A stretch of DNA of 64,000 nt from contig JBCBGF010000011.1 in the NCBI GenBank assembly GCA_038526915.1, positions 33,933 to 97,932 on the forward strand. The letters run 5' to 3'. Numbering within the stretch: the stretch's first letter is position 1; each line of letters opens with the position of its first letter. This DNA comes from JBCBGF01 sp038526915 (lineage in GTDB: Bacteria > Pseudomonadota > Alphaproteobacteria > Rhodobacterales > Rhodobacteraceae). The position numbers and the translations under genes are program-made. The notes under the pieces are model-generated. The model ran no database searches and was not told where the DNA came from. It was given only the letters and a program-made list of their open reading frames with translations. Below are positions 49,066-57,629 of this stretch, in pieces.

Positions 49066-49096
49066 AAAAGGCCCCGCCCAATGGGTGGGCGGGGCC
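49066..49096 (-). terminator. Attenuating terminator between tctC and tctAB
   Basis: On the minus strand an 11-bp perfect stem (49096-49086 with 49080-49070, sequence GGCCCCGCCCA and its complement) with a 5-nt loop is followed by TTTT. It lies 9 bp after the tctC stop and probably ends most transcripts there, giving more binding protein than permease. Confidence 0.75.
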
Positions 49097-49104
49097 GTCG
49101 ATGC

Positions 49105-50217
49105 TTACTCGAGCGAAACGCCGTAGCGTTCCTTGAGCCAGTCTGTGACAAAGGTCTTGGCCTCATCCGGCACAAGCGTAGCGCTGGCCAGCGCGCCTTT
49201 CGCCTCTTCCCCCGTCATCTGCGGATAAACACCCAGGCGACCGGCAGAGATTTCGGCAAAGTCCGCGCGGGCCTTGATCGCTTCAAACGCGGCCTCATAG
49301 GTGGCGATTGCGTCTGCCGATGCGCCCGCGGGCAGGAAGACCATCTTCTGTGCGGGGAACCCGGCGACGAAGAAGGCTTTCCAAGCGTCCCATTGCGTGC
49401 CGCTTGTCTCGCACGCAGGCGTGGCATCGCAAACCTCTTTGAAGGTCGGCATATCGGGGAAGGTCGGATCGCGCACGATGTTGCCATCCGCGTCCAGCGC
49501 ACCCCAGCTCATCATGGGAACAGCCGTGCCGGCCTCCACCAGCGGGGTCACACCGCTGAGATAAGACGACGATGTTTGATAATCGATGTTGGCTTCGCCG
49601 CGTTCGAACATCAGACGACCGTCACCGCGCCCTTTGATGCCAAAGACCGGCTCGACATTCAGACCCAGCATTTCCCAAGCCAGAAGCGGCACAAGGTCAA
49701 GGCGCGTGGCACCCTGGCTGCCATAGATGAAGTCGGTGTCCTGCAGCGCGCTGGCATCAAGGCCATCCATCATCCCCGCCAGATCGGGCGGCAGGTAGGC
49801 CACGCCACCGGTGCCGGAGGCCAGAACGACTTCCCAATCGTTGTATTCATAGCGCACGCGCGGGTCGCCCAGAAGATACGGGAACTGGGTTGAGCCGGAG
49901 GACCCGAAGATCAGCGTGCCTTCGGTATCTTCATAGGTCTGTTCCTGGAACCAGTTCGCGCCCTTGGTCGAGCCTGCACCCGGCATGAACTTGACGACGA
50001 CGGTGGGTTCGCCAGGCAGCGCCTCGCTCAGGAGCGGTGCGTAGAAGTTGGCCCATTTGGCCGATCCACCGGTTTCCGAGAACGGGATCACCCATTCTAC
50101 GGTTTTGCCGGACAGGTCGATCCCGTGGCCGCCAGCCATGCCTTGTGTCGCAAAGCCTGCGGTCGCTGCCACAGCAAGTGAAAATACCACGCCATGCGCG
50201 GTGTTCTTAAGTGTCAT
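49105..50217 (-). CDS. tctC: Tripartite tricarboxylate transporter substrate-binding protein TctC
   Basis: A 370-residue periplasmic binding protein. Signal peptide MTLKNTAHGVVFSLAVAATA then GFATQGMAGG. The TctC core shows VEWVIPFSETGGSAKWANFY, KFMPGAGSTKGANWFQEQTY and YGSQGATRLDLVPLLAWEML. It is a longer, divergent type (usual 320-330) with a central cysteine pair in VCDATPACETSGT. ATG at 50217 has GGGAGGA four bases upstream. First gene of its operon, divergent from tctDE. Confidence 0.88.
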   Translation of the reverse strand: MTLKNTAHGVVFSLAVAATAGFATQGMAGGHGIDLSGKTVEWVIPFSETGGSAKWANFYAPLLSEALPGEPTVVVKFMPGAGSTKGANWFQEQTYEDTEGTLIFGSSGSTQFPYLLGDPRVRYEYNDWEVVLASGTGGVAYLPPDLAGMMDGLDASALQDTDFIYGSQGATRLDLVPLLAWEMLGLNVEPVFGIKGRGDGRLMFERGEANIDYQTSSSYLSGVTPLVEAGTAVPMMSWGALDADGNIVRDPTFPDMPTFKEVCDATPACETSGTQWDAWKAFFVAGFPAQKMVFLPAGASADAIATYEAAFEAIKARADFAEISAGRLGVYPQMTGEEAKGALASATLVPDEAKTFVTDWLKERYGVSLE

Positions 50218-50348
50218 GTCTTCCTCCCTACACACGGATGCGTTGCGCATCCGGTTGGCACAGTCAGCCGGGCCGTTTCCCGGCCTTGGTAATCGTTCGT
50301 GCACTGTGAAGCTTGCACCAAGCCTTCATCGAGGCAAGAAATAAGTGG

Positions 50349-51020
50349 ATGCGGATCGTTCTGGTGGAAGACAATGTGAGCCTGGCAAAGGGTATCGCTT
50401 ATCGTTTGCGGGACGACGGCCATTCGGTGGACGTGCTCTACGATGGTGCGGAGGCAGATGTTTTTTTGGGCCAGGAAGACAGTGACCTCGTTATTCTTGA
50501 CGTAAACTTACCCGGGAAGACGGGCATTGAATTGCTGACGGAACTGCGCCGTCGGGATGATCCGCGGCCTGTGATATTGCTCACCGCGCGGTCCGGCACC
50601 CAGGACCGGGTCGATGGGCTGGATGCGGGGGCGGACGACTATCTGTCCAAACCATTTGCGATGGACGAACTGGCCGCCCGTGTCCGGGCTTTGGGCCGGC
50701 GCAAGTCAACGGCGCCGCGGCGGGTGTTGTCTATCGGGTCGCTGCAACTGGATGCCGAGGCGCTGCAGCTGCGGTCTGGGGATCAAGCCATCGATCTGCC
50801 ACGGCGGGAGCTCACACTGCTTCTTGCGCTTGCGGAAGCCAAGGGCCGGACAGTCCCGAAATCGGTCTTGTTGGACCAGATGTATGGCACGGGCACCGAG
50901 ACGGATGAACGGGTGATCGAAGTCTACGTCTCGCGGCTCAGGCGGCGGCTGAAGCCCCATGGCGTGGGAATACGCGTCAACCGCGGCCTGGGCTATTTGC
51001 TGGTGACAGGGGCGGAATGA
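50349..51020 (+). CDS. tctD: Two-component response regulator (TctD-like, OmpR family)
   Basis: A 223-residue regulator. Receiver domain: MRIVLVEDNVSLAKGIAYRL, phospho-acceptor Asp in DLVILDVNLPGKTG, Lys in DYLSKPFAMDEL. C-terminal winged helix: LPRRELTLLLALAEAKGRTV and ERVIEVYVSRLRRRLKP. It is divergent from tctC and overlaps the kinase start, the layout of tctD/tctE in enterobacteria, so it should activate the transporter genes. Confidence 0.93.
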   Translation: MRIVLVEDNVSLAKGIAYRLRDDGHSVDVLYDGAEADVFLGQEDSDLVILDVNLPGKTGIELLTELRRRDDPRPVILLTARSGTQDRVDGLDAGADDYLSKPFAMDELAARVRALGRRKSTAPRRVLSIGSLQLDAEALQLRSGDQAIDLPRRELTLLLALAEAKGRTVPKSVLLDQMYGTGTETDERVIEVYVSRLRRRLKPHGVGIRVNRGLGYLLVTGAE

Positions 51021-52375
51021 CACGTCCGATCTCACTGAGGGCCCGACTTACCCTGATCATTCTAGCCCCCCTTTTGGCAGTGTCTTTGCTGGTGGGGCTG
51101 TGGCAACTCAATGCAGCGCGCGAAACAGCGGCGGACGTCTTTGAGCGCAGCCTGTTATCTGCAGCATTCGCCGTTGCCAACGACGTCACGCTTTCAGGTG
51201 GCGATGCGCTGTCCCCCCGCACACAGGCGATTCTGGCGGACACCTCTGGCGGCCAGGTGTTCTACCACGTCTATGCCCCAGACGGTGTCATTGTCGCCGG
51301 GTACGCCACGCCGCCTGTGGGCATCCCGTCTGCTGGCAGCGAGGAAAGCGGGCCACGCTACTTTGAGGCGCGCTACCTGGGCCGCGAGGTGAGCGGCGTT
51401 CGCCTGCAGAACCGGGCCGAGATCGATGGGTTCGCCGGTGTGTTCACAACCACGGTCTGGCAGGACACGACTGTGCGCAAAGCGTTTGTCGACCAATTGA
51501 TCGGGCGGACGACCGCGACCATCGCCGCGCTGATCGCCTCGGTCGCCATGATCGTGTGGTTTGGTGTGCGGCTGGGGCTGCGGCCCCTGCTTGATCTGCA
51601 AGGGGCCATCGAAGTGCGGTCGAGCGATGAGCTCACACCCATCAAACGTGCCGTGCCGCAGGAGGTTGGCGGCATTGTGACGACGCTGAACGGGCTATTC
51701 GACCAAGTGTCACGCACCATGGCCGCGCAGAATGACTTCATCTCCAACGCCGCCCATCAACTGCGCAACCCCATCGCCGCCGTCCTGTCTTTGGCCGAGG
51801 CTGTGCGGGCCGCGCCGAACCACGCCGAGGCCCTGTCACGTTCGGATGACTTGCTGCAGGCCGCCCGCGAAACCGCGGAGTTGTCGCAAAAGCTTCTGAC
51901 AATCGAGCGCGCTAAAAGCCTCAGCCCCGTCTCGATGCACGAACGTGTCGACCTGGCGCAGGCCATTGAGAGCTGGATGCCCAGTCTGCAGGAAACAGCG
52001 GGACCCGACGTGAGGGTTGAGCTGTCACTGGCAGGTCAGTCGCGGCCGATGCTGGCCGATCTGACGATGATCCGAGAGGCTTTGCTGAACCTTGTCGACA
52101 ATGCCGTGTCGCACGGTGGGGATGGGGTGACGCAGATCGAGATAAGCCTCACCTATGACGATCGTGCGGTGTCGTTGGTTGTAGCGGACAATGGCTGCGG
52201 GATCCCCGATGATCGGATCGCGGTGGCCATGAACCGGTTTGCCCAGCTTTCAACCGCGGAAGGCAGCGGGCTGGGGCTGCCCATTGTGGCGGCGATTGTT
52301 GAGGCGCATGGCGGCGAGATCAGCCTGTCTTCGCCCGGGACGGGCCTGTCGGTGCGTTGCGTGTTTCCGATCTGA
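51017..52375 (+). CDS. tctE: Sensor histidine kinase (TctE-like)
   Basis: A 452-residue membrane kinase with two transmembrane helices (about residues 9-28 and 158-180) around a periplasmic sensor domain of the TctE_N type. H-box FISNAAHQLRNPIAAVLSLA, N-box LLNLVDNAVSHGGDG, G-boxes VADNGCGIPDD and EGSGLGLPIVAAIV are intact. ATG at 51017 overlaps tctD. The periplasmic part has one unusual feature, a long acidic-neutral loop DTSGGQVFYHVYAPDGVIVA typical of ligand sensing in this group. Confidence 0.92.
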   Translation: MTRPISLRARLTLIILAPLLAVSLLVGLWQLNAARETAADVFERSLLSAAFAVANDVTLSGGDALSPRTQAILADTSGGQVFYHVYAPDGVIVAGYATPPVGIPSAGSEESGPRYFEARYLGREVSGVRLQNRAEIDGFAGVFTTTVWQDTTVRKAFVDQLIGRTTATIAALIASVAMIVWFGVRLGLRPLLDLQGAIEVRSSDELTPIKRAVPQEVGGIVTTLNGLFDQVSRTMAAQNDFISNAAHQLRNPIAAVLSLAEAVRAAPNHAEALSRSDDLLQAARETAELSQKLLTIERAKSLSPVSMHERVDLAQAIESWMPSLQETAGPDVRVELSLAGQSRPMLADLTMIREALLNLVDNAVSHGGDGVTQIEISLTYDDRAVSLVVADNGCGIPDDRIAVAMNRFAQLSTAEGSGLGLPIVAAIVEAHGGEISLSSPGTGLSVRCVFPI

Positions 52376-52417
52376 TGGCGCGTTCGCACGGGCACAGTTC
52401 CTATACGCCCGCCGCAC

Positions 52418-53461
52418 CTATCCCGTCTTGGGCGCCGGCCCGAGCGATTGGCGCCAGACCAGTTGTGTTTGGAGTTTAAGCGAGCTTACCTTCTCTGTCC
52501 CATTGCGCGCTGCAATCAAAGTACGTGCCGCCTCCCGGCCCATGTCGCGGTGCGGAACATGGACCGTCGTCAGCGGCGGATCCACGATTTGCGCGAGTTC
52601 AATGTCATCGAACCCGGTGATCGACACATCGTCCGGCACCGACAGACCCATCGCTTTGGCCTGCGTCAGCGCCCCAGCCGCGAGCACATCATTGCCGCAC
52701 AGAACGGCTGTGGGAGGGTCGGCGCGCGCCATCAACTGGGCAAATGCACTCGATCCGTTTTCGATGGAATAAGGCACTTCGACGATCGTCAGGTCATCGG
52801 GGGCGAGGCCTGTGTCCGCCATGGCCGCAAGCACACCGGCCACGCGTTCGCGTGCCCGATCATTGTCGCGCCGTTCCGCCGAAATCAGGGCAAGACGCCG
52901 ATGCCCTAGGTCTATGACTTGCGCGGCCAGCGTCTGCATGGCCTGTCGGTTGTCAAACCCGACCGTCGTGGCAGAATGGCCCGCGTCGAACGCCCACGAC
53001 ACCACAAACGGCATATTCCGCTGTCGCAGAAACTCATATGTCGCTTCGGTTCGGTCGTACCCGATCAAGAGCAGGGCATCAGCGCCGCGGGCCACGAGGG
53101 CGCGGATTTGTTCTTCCTCCAGGTCAGGCCGGTAGGAAGAGCTTGCCACCAGAAGCGTTGTCCGATGCGCGCCGAGCTCTTCCTGAAACGCCTGCAGACC
53201 CCGGGCAAAGATTGCGTTCTCCATCGTGGGAATAATGGCGCCGAACGTGTTTGTACGCTTGGCCGCCAGCGCCTGCGCACCGAAGTTTGGCGCATAGCCC
53301 AGGCGTTCGACCGCCTTCATCACTTTCTGCCGCGTACGCTCGGACACGACCGAGGGGTCATTGAGACACCGCGACACGGTGGCTGTCGACACGCCCGCCT
53401 GGCGCGCAACATCGGCAAGCTTCGGGATACCGGCTTTGGATCTGTCGGTTTCTGCGCTCAC
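52418..53461 (-). CDS. LacI-family transcriptional regulator of the sulfonate operon
   Basis: A 347-residue repressor-type protein. The DNA-binding helix-turn-helix is PKLADVARQAGVSTATVSRC with the hinge FGAQALAAKRTNTFG; the rest is the periplasmic-binding-protein-like effector domain (GAIIPTMENAIFARGLQAFQ, VLCGNDVLAAGALTQAKAMG, ITGFDDIELAQIVDPPLTTV). GTG at 53461 is the most probable start; the frame continues to 53569 through its own operator. The perfect operator at 53543-53560 and the divergent hpsN operon mark its target. Confidence 0.9.
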   Translation of the reverse strand: MSAETDRSKAGIPKLADVARQAGVSTATVSRCLNDPSVVSERTRQKVMKAVERLGYAPNFGAQALAAKRTNTFGAIIPTMENAIFARGLQAFQEELGAHRTTLLVASSSYRPDLEEEQIRALVARGADALLLIGYDRTEATYEFLRQRNMPFVVSWAFDAGHSATTVGFDNRQAMQTLAAQVIDLGHRRLALISAERRDNDRARERVAGVLAAMADTGLAPDDLTIVEVPYSIENGSSAFAQLMARADPPTAVLCGNDVLAAGALTQAKAMGLSVPDDVSITGFDDIELAQIVDPPLTTVHVPHRDMGREAARTLIAARNGTEKVSSLKLQTQLVWRQSLGPAPKTG

Positions 53462-53531
53462 ACCTATGCTTTTCCGCCCAATGGCTGCTGAACCCCGGCG
53501 AAGACCATGTGCCTTCGCCCGGTGTATTGAC

Positions 53532-53560
53532 TTGCATGTGTCTATGTAAGCGCTTACATA
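53532..53560 (+). promoter_or_regulatory. hpsN promoter with an 18-bp LacI-type operator
   Basis: TATGTAAGCGCTTACATA at 53543-53560 is a perfect 18-bp palindrome with the central CG of LacI-family operators. TTGCAT (53532-53537) and TACATA (53555-53560) at 17-bp spacing form a promoter toward hpsN, so bound repressor would cover the -10. The leader to hpsN is about 115 nt. Confidence 0.8.
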
Positions 53561-53680
53561 CTGTAACACAACGGGAGTGTGAGGGACATCGGGGGAGTTG
53601 ATGGCCGAAGCCGCAGTGCGGTTTCTCGGACTCGGGGCCCCACCCCGTCAATCCGCCAGTACAATAAGAAGGCCGTTTCG

Positions 53681-54988
53681 ATGCCGCGAGAGTACCTTAA
53701 GAAAGCGACGCTGACCTCCAAAAGCGACGCGGGCGAAACCCAGGCAACGGTGCGCGGGATTCTGGATGATATCGAGGCCGGCGGGGATGCGGCGGCTTTG
53801 GAGTATGCCCGGAAGTTTGATCGCTACGATGGTGAGATCCTGCTGTCGCCAGAAACCATCGACGCCGCGGTCGCCCAAGTGCCCGAAAAGCTGCGCCGGG
53901 ATATTGCCTTTGCACATGCCAACGTAAAACGTTTTGCTGAAGCCCAGCGCAATACTGTCGCGGATTTCGAGGTTGAGGTCGTGCCTGGCCTGATCGCCGG
54001 CCAAAAGGCGATCCCGGTTCACGCGGCAGGGTGTTACGTGCCAGGCGGACGATACAGCCACATCGCCAGCGCGATCATGACGGTCACAACCGCCAAAGTT
54101 GCGGGGTGCAATCACATCGTGGCCTGTTCACCCCCGCGCCCGGACCAAGGGGTGGCACCCGCGATTGTCTATGCCGCACATCTGTGCGGCGCGGACAAGA
54201 TCTTGGCCATGGGCGGCGTGCAAGGCGTGGCTGCGATGACATTTGGCCTGTTCGGCTTGCCCAAGGCGAACATCCTCGTGGGCCCCGGAAACCAGTTCGT
54301 GGCCGAAGCCAAGCGGATGCTCTTTGGGCGCGTCGGGATCGACATGATCGCGGGACCGACCGACAGCCTGATCCTCGCCGATGGGTCGGCCGACCCGATG
54401 GTGGTGGCCGTCGACCTCGTGGGCCAGGCAGAGCATGGCTATAATTCACCGGTCTGGCTGGTGACGGATGACCGCCCGCTCGCGGAAGAGGTGATGCGCC
54501 TTGTCCCCTTGCTGATCGATGATCTGCCAGAGGTGAACCGAGAGAACGCCACAGCCGCCTGGCGCGATTATGCCGAGGTCATCTTGTGCGCCGATCGCGA
54601 GGAGATGGCGCAGACATCCGATGACTACGCGCCCGAGCATCTGACGGTTCAGGCCGAGGATCTGGATTGGTGGTTGGAGCGGCTGAGCTGCTATGGATCG
54701 CTGTTCCTGGGGGAAGAGACCACGGTGGCGTTTGGCGACAAGGCCAGCGGGACGAACCATGTTCTGCCCACGTCAGGGGCGGCGAACTACACCGGCGGGC
54801 TGAGTGTCCACAAGTACATGAAGATCGTGACCTGGCAGCGAGCGACGCGCGACGGGGCCAAGCCCGTGGCCGAAGCGACCGCGCGGATTTCGCGCCTGGA
54901 AGGGATGGAGGGGCACGCGCGCACGGCGGACATCAGGTTGAAAAAGTACTTCCCCGAAGAAACCTTTGATCTGTCCGCCGATGGGTGA
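53681..54988 (+). CDS. hpsN: Sulfopropanediol 3-dehydrogenase HpsN-like (histidinol dehydrogenase family)
   Basis: A 435-residue zinc enzyme of the histidinol-dehydrogenase family. Family motifs: VPGLIAGQKAIPVHAAGCYV, PGGRYSHIASAIMTVTTAKV, KANILVGPGNQFVAEAKRML, IDMIAGPTDSLILAD and VVAVDLVGQAEHGYNSPVWL. True HisD is normally elsewhere with his genes; here suyAB follow directly, so the substrate is most likely (R)-2,3-dihydroxypropane-1-sulfonate, oxidised in two steps to (R)-sulfolactate. ATG at 53681 is chosen over the open upstream frame because the domain begins there. Confidence 0.87.
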   Translation: MPREYLKKATLTSKSDAGETQATVRGILDDIEAGGDAAALEYARKFDRYDGEILLSPETIDAAVAQVPEKLRRDIAFAHANVKRFAEAQRNTVADFEVEVVPGLIAGQKAIPVHAAGCYVPGGRYSHIASAIMTVTTAKVAGCNHIVACSPPRPDQGVAPAIVYAAHLCGADKILAMGGVQGVAAMTFGLFGLPKANILVGPGNQFVAEAKRMLFGRVGIDMIAGPTDSLILADGSADPMVVAVDLVGQAEHGYNSPVWLVTDDRPLAEEVMRLVPLLIDDLPEVNRENATAAWRDYAEVILCADREEMAQTSDDYAPEHLTVQAEDLDWWLERLSCYGSLFLGEETTVAFGDKASGTNHVLPTSGAANYTGGLSVHKYMKIVTWQRATRDGAKPVAEATARISRLEGMEGHARTADIRLKKYFPEETFDLSADG

Positions 54989-55046
54989 TGTGGCCACGGC
55001 ATGCCGCGGGACAGATCCTGATGTTTGACGGGGGATCCACGGCGAA

Positions 55047-56024
55047 ATGAAAGCGCTCGTCTACACCGCGCCCGAACGACTGGAAGTGAGGGATGTGCCA
55101 GATCCCTTGCCGGGCGACGGTGACGTTGTCGTCAGGGTTGAAAGCGCCGGCATCTGCGGATCGGATATGCATGCGTATCTCGGCCATGATGATCGCCGCC
55201 CTGCCCCGTTGATCCTGGGGCACGAGGCGGCGGGTGTTGTCGAGACCGGGCGGCATGCAGGCCTGCGTGTCACCATCAATCCGCTGGTCACCTGCGGGAC
55301 CTGTCCCGCGTGTTTGTCGGGGCGCGAGAACCTGTGCCCGCATCGCCAGATCATATCGATGCAGCCGCGCGAGGGGAGTTTCGCCGAACGCGTTGCGATC
55401 CCTCAGACGAACCTGGTCGCCGTTCCCGAAGACGTGCCCCTTGCCAAAGCGGCTCTGGCCGAACCGCTTGCAGTGAGTTGGCATGCGGCGCGCTTGGGCC
55501 TGGACGCCTTGCATCCGTCGATGGATCGGCGGGCCATTGTCATCGGCGGTGGGGCCATCGGGCTGGCCGCAGCTTTGGCGTTGCAGGCTATGGGGATCGA
55601 GAGCGTCGAGATCGCGGAACCGAACGCAGCACGGCGCACGTTCTTGGACCGCGAGACCGGCCTGCGGGCCGTGGCCGAAGCCACCGGCCCTGCCCCGCTT
55701 GTCATTGATGCCGTGGGCTTTGCCGCGACCCGTGCCACAGCCTCTGCCCTGACGCTGCCAGGGGGTGTGATCGTGCATATCGGCCTTGGCGAAGACACCG
55801 GCGGCTTGGATATCCGACGCATGACCTTGCAAGAGATCACGTTTGTGGGGACCTACACCTACACCGCGCAAGACTTTCGCGATGCCGCCGGCGCTTTGTT
55901 CGACGGGCGGCTGGGCCCGCTCGACTGGGCTGAGACCCGCCCGCTTGCCGAGGGGGCAGCCGCGTTTGACGATATCCGATCGGGTCGCGTCGCCGCCCCG
56001 AAAATCCTTCTACAACCTCACTAG
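55047..56024 (+). CDS. Zinc-dependent alcohol dehydrogenase, probable sulfonate-diol epimerising step
   Basis: A 325-residue medium-chain dehydrogenase. Catalytic zinc ligands lie in SAGICGSDMHAYLGHDD and LGHEAAGVVE; the structural zinc lobe is CGTCPACLSGRENLC; the NAD fold is AIVIGGGAIGLAAALALQAM. Placed between hpsN and suyA, it could be one of the DHPS-2-dehydrogenases (HpsO/HpsP) that interconvert the S and R forms of DHPS; only one is present here, and I did not see a partner. General sugar-alcohol oxidation remains possible. Confidence 0.82.
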   Translation: MKALVYTAPERLEVRDVPDPLPGDGDVVVRVESAGICGSDMHAYLGHDDRRPAPLILGHEAAGVVETGRHAGLRVTINPLVTCGTCPACLSGRENLCPHRQIISMQPREGSFAERVAIPQTNLVAVPEDVPLAKAALAEPLAVSWHAARLGLDALHPSMDRRAIVIGGGAIGLAAALALQAMGIESVEIAEPNAARRTFLDRETGLRAVAEATGPAPLVIDAVGFAATRATASALTLPGGVIVHIGLGEDTGGLDIRRMTLQEITFVGTYTYTAQDFRDAAGALFDGRLGPLDWAETRPLAEGAAAFDDIRSGRVAAPKILLQPH

Positions 56025-56038
56025 CGGAGCCGTTCCTG

Positions 56039-56341
56039 ATGAATGTAATCCCCAATGAAGTCCCGCACCTGTTGGTCCATGATCACGAAGACAACGTCGG
56101 CGTCGTTGTGGTGGAGGGTCTGACCGCTGGCACGGACATGCTGTGCTGCGTCACCCATGACAATTCGACCTTTCGCCTGACGGCCGGAGCCGATGTGCCG
56201 ATCGGGCATAAGATCGCCCTGAAGGATCTCAAGTCCGGTGAGACGGCGATCAAGTACGGCGAGGATATCGGAAAGTTCATCGCGGACATTCCAAAGGGCG
56301 GGCACGTCCACACCCACAACTGCAAAACCAAACGCTGGTAA
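56039..56341 (+). CDS. suyA: (2R)-sulfolactate sulfo-lyase subunit alpha
   Basis: A 100-residue SAF-domain protein, the small subunit of sulfolactate sulfo-lyase. It contains HDHEDNVGVVVVEGLTAGTD, VPIGHKIALKDLKSGETAIK and the ending GGHVHTHNCKTKRW, equivalent to the N-terminal part of altronate/galactarate dehydratases (UxaA). Paired with SuyB, it cleaves sulfolactate to pyruvate and sulfite. It is 14 bp after the dehydrogenase gene. Confidence 0.9.
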   Translation: MNVIPNEVPHLLVHDHEDNVGVVVVEGLTAGTDMLCCVTHDNSTFRLTAGADVPIGHKIALKDLKSGETAIKYGEDIGKFIADIPKGGHVHTHNCKTKRW

Positions 56342-56351
56342 GGAACATCCG

Positions 56352-57533
56352 ATGGCCAAGAGACACGACAACATCACCTTTAAGGGCTACCGGCGGGAAA
56401 ACGGGCGCGTGGGCGTGCGCAACCATGTGGTGATCCTGCCCGTCGACGATATCTCAAACGCGGCGGTTGAGGCTGTTGCGAACAACGTCAAGGGCACGCT
56501 GGCGATCCCGCACGCCTACGGGCGGTTGCAGTTCGGCGAAGATCTCGAGCTGCATTTCCGCACGATGATCGGCACCGGCGCCAACCCCAATGTCGCCGCC
56601 GTCGTGGTGATCGGGATCGAGCCCGGCTGGACCAAGCGTATCGCGGACGGCATTCGCGAGACGGGCAAGCCGGTGGCCGAGTTTTCGATCGAGCAGAACG
56701 GCGATTTTGAAACGATCCGCGCCGCCAGTTGGAAGGCCAAAGAGTTCGTGCATTGGGCGACCGAGCTTGAGCGCGAAGAATGCGCGGTGTCGGACCTCTG
56801 GGTCTCGACCAAATGCGGGGAGAGTGACACCACCACCGGCCTGGGGTCCTGCCCCACCGTTGGCAACATGTACGACAAGCTTTTGCCCGAGGGGATCACC
56901 GGGTTCTTTGGCGAGACGTCAGAGATCACGGGCGCGGAACACATCTGTCAGAAGCGCGCGATCAATGAAGAGGTTGGCGAGCGCTGGTACAAGATGTGGA
57001 AGGCGTATCAGGACGAGGTGATCTTTGCCCACCAGACCGACGATCTGTCCGACAGCCAGCCGACGAAGGGCAACATTGAAGGCGGCCTGACCACGATCGA
57101 AGAAAAGGCCTTGGGCAACCTTGAGAAGATCGGACGGACGTCGAAATACATCGACATTCTGGAACCTGCGGAAGAGCCCGCATCGGGTGCCGGGCTATAC
57201 TTTATGGACAGCTCATCGGCGGCGGCAGAATGCGTCACGCTGATGGCGGCGGGCGGTGCCGTTATTCACACGTTCCCTACCGGCCAGGGCAATGTCGTCG
57301 GCAACCCGATTGTTCCCGTCATCAAGATCACGGCGAACCCGCGCACGGTGCGCACGATGGGCGAGCATGTCGATGTGGATGTGTCCGGCATTCTGCGCCG
57401 CGAGATGACGATCGACGAGGCTGGTGATGAATTGATCGATATGATCCGTCGCACGGCCAACGGACGCCACACCGCGGCCGAGGCGCTGGGGCATCGGGAG
57501 TTCTCGATGACCAAACTCTATCGCAGCGCGTAG
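56352..57533 (+). CDS. suyB: (2R)-sulfolactate sulfo-lyase subunit beta
   Basis: A 393-residue protein of the altronate hydrolase/galactarate dehydratase C-terminal family. Motifs: FKGYRRENGRVGVRNHVVIL, STKCGESDTTTGLGSCPTVG (cluster or metal Cys region), GFFGETSEITGAEHICQKRA and VIHTFPTGQGNVVGNPIVPV. With SuyA it releases sulfite from sulfolactate. ATG at 56352 is 10 bp after suyA. The sulfite made must be exported or oxidised; no tauZ- or sor-type gene is in the window. Confidence 0.9.
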   Translation: MAKRHDNITFKGYRRENGRVGVRNHVVILPVDDISNAAVEAVANNVKGTLAIPHAYGRLQFGEDLELHFRTMIGTGANPNVAAVVVIGIEPGWTKRIADGIRETGKPVAEFSIEQNGDFETIRAASWKAKEFVHWATELEREECAVSDLWVSTKCGESDTTTGLGSCPTVGNMYDKLLPEGITGFFGETSEITGAEHICQKRAINEEVGERWYKMWKAYQDEVIFAHQTDDLSDSQPTKGNIEGGLTTIEEKALGNLEKIGRTSKYIDILEPAEEPASGAGLYFMDSSSAAAECVTLMAAGGAVIHTFPTGQGNVVGNPIVPVIKITANPRTVRTMGEHVDVDVSGILRREMTIDEAGDELIDMIRRTANGRHTAAEALGHREFSMTKLYRSA

Positions 57534-57559
57534 GCGCGAACGACATGGACCAAGGGAGG

Positions 57560-57592
57560 TCGCCGGACGCGTATCCGTCTGGCGATGTTTTC
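57560..57592 (+). terminator. Intrinsic terminator after suyB
   Basis: TCGCCGGACG (57560-57569) pairs with CGTCTGGCGA (57576-57585), ten pairs with one G-T, followed by TGTTTTC. It lies 26 bp after the suyB stop. Confidence 0.7.
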
Positions 57593-57629
57593 AGCGCAAC
57601 AGCCGGTCCAAGTGTTTGGGCCAACCTAG

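Noticed and set aside
53681..54988. Annotation as histidinol dehydrogenase HisD
   Set aside because: No histidine genes nearby; the operon with suyAB and the LacI regulator points to the HpsN branch of the family.
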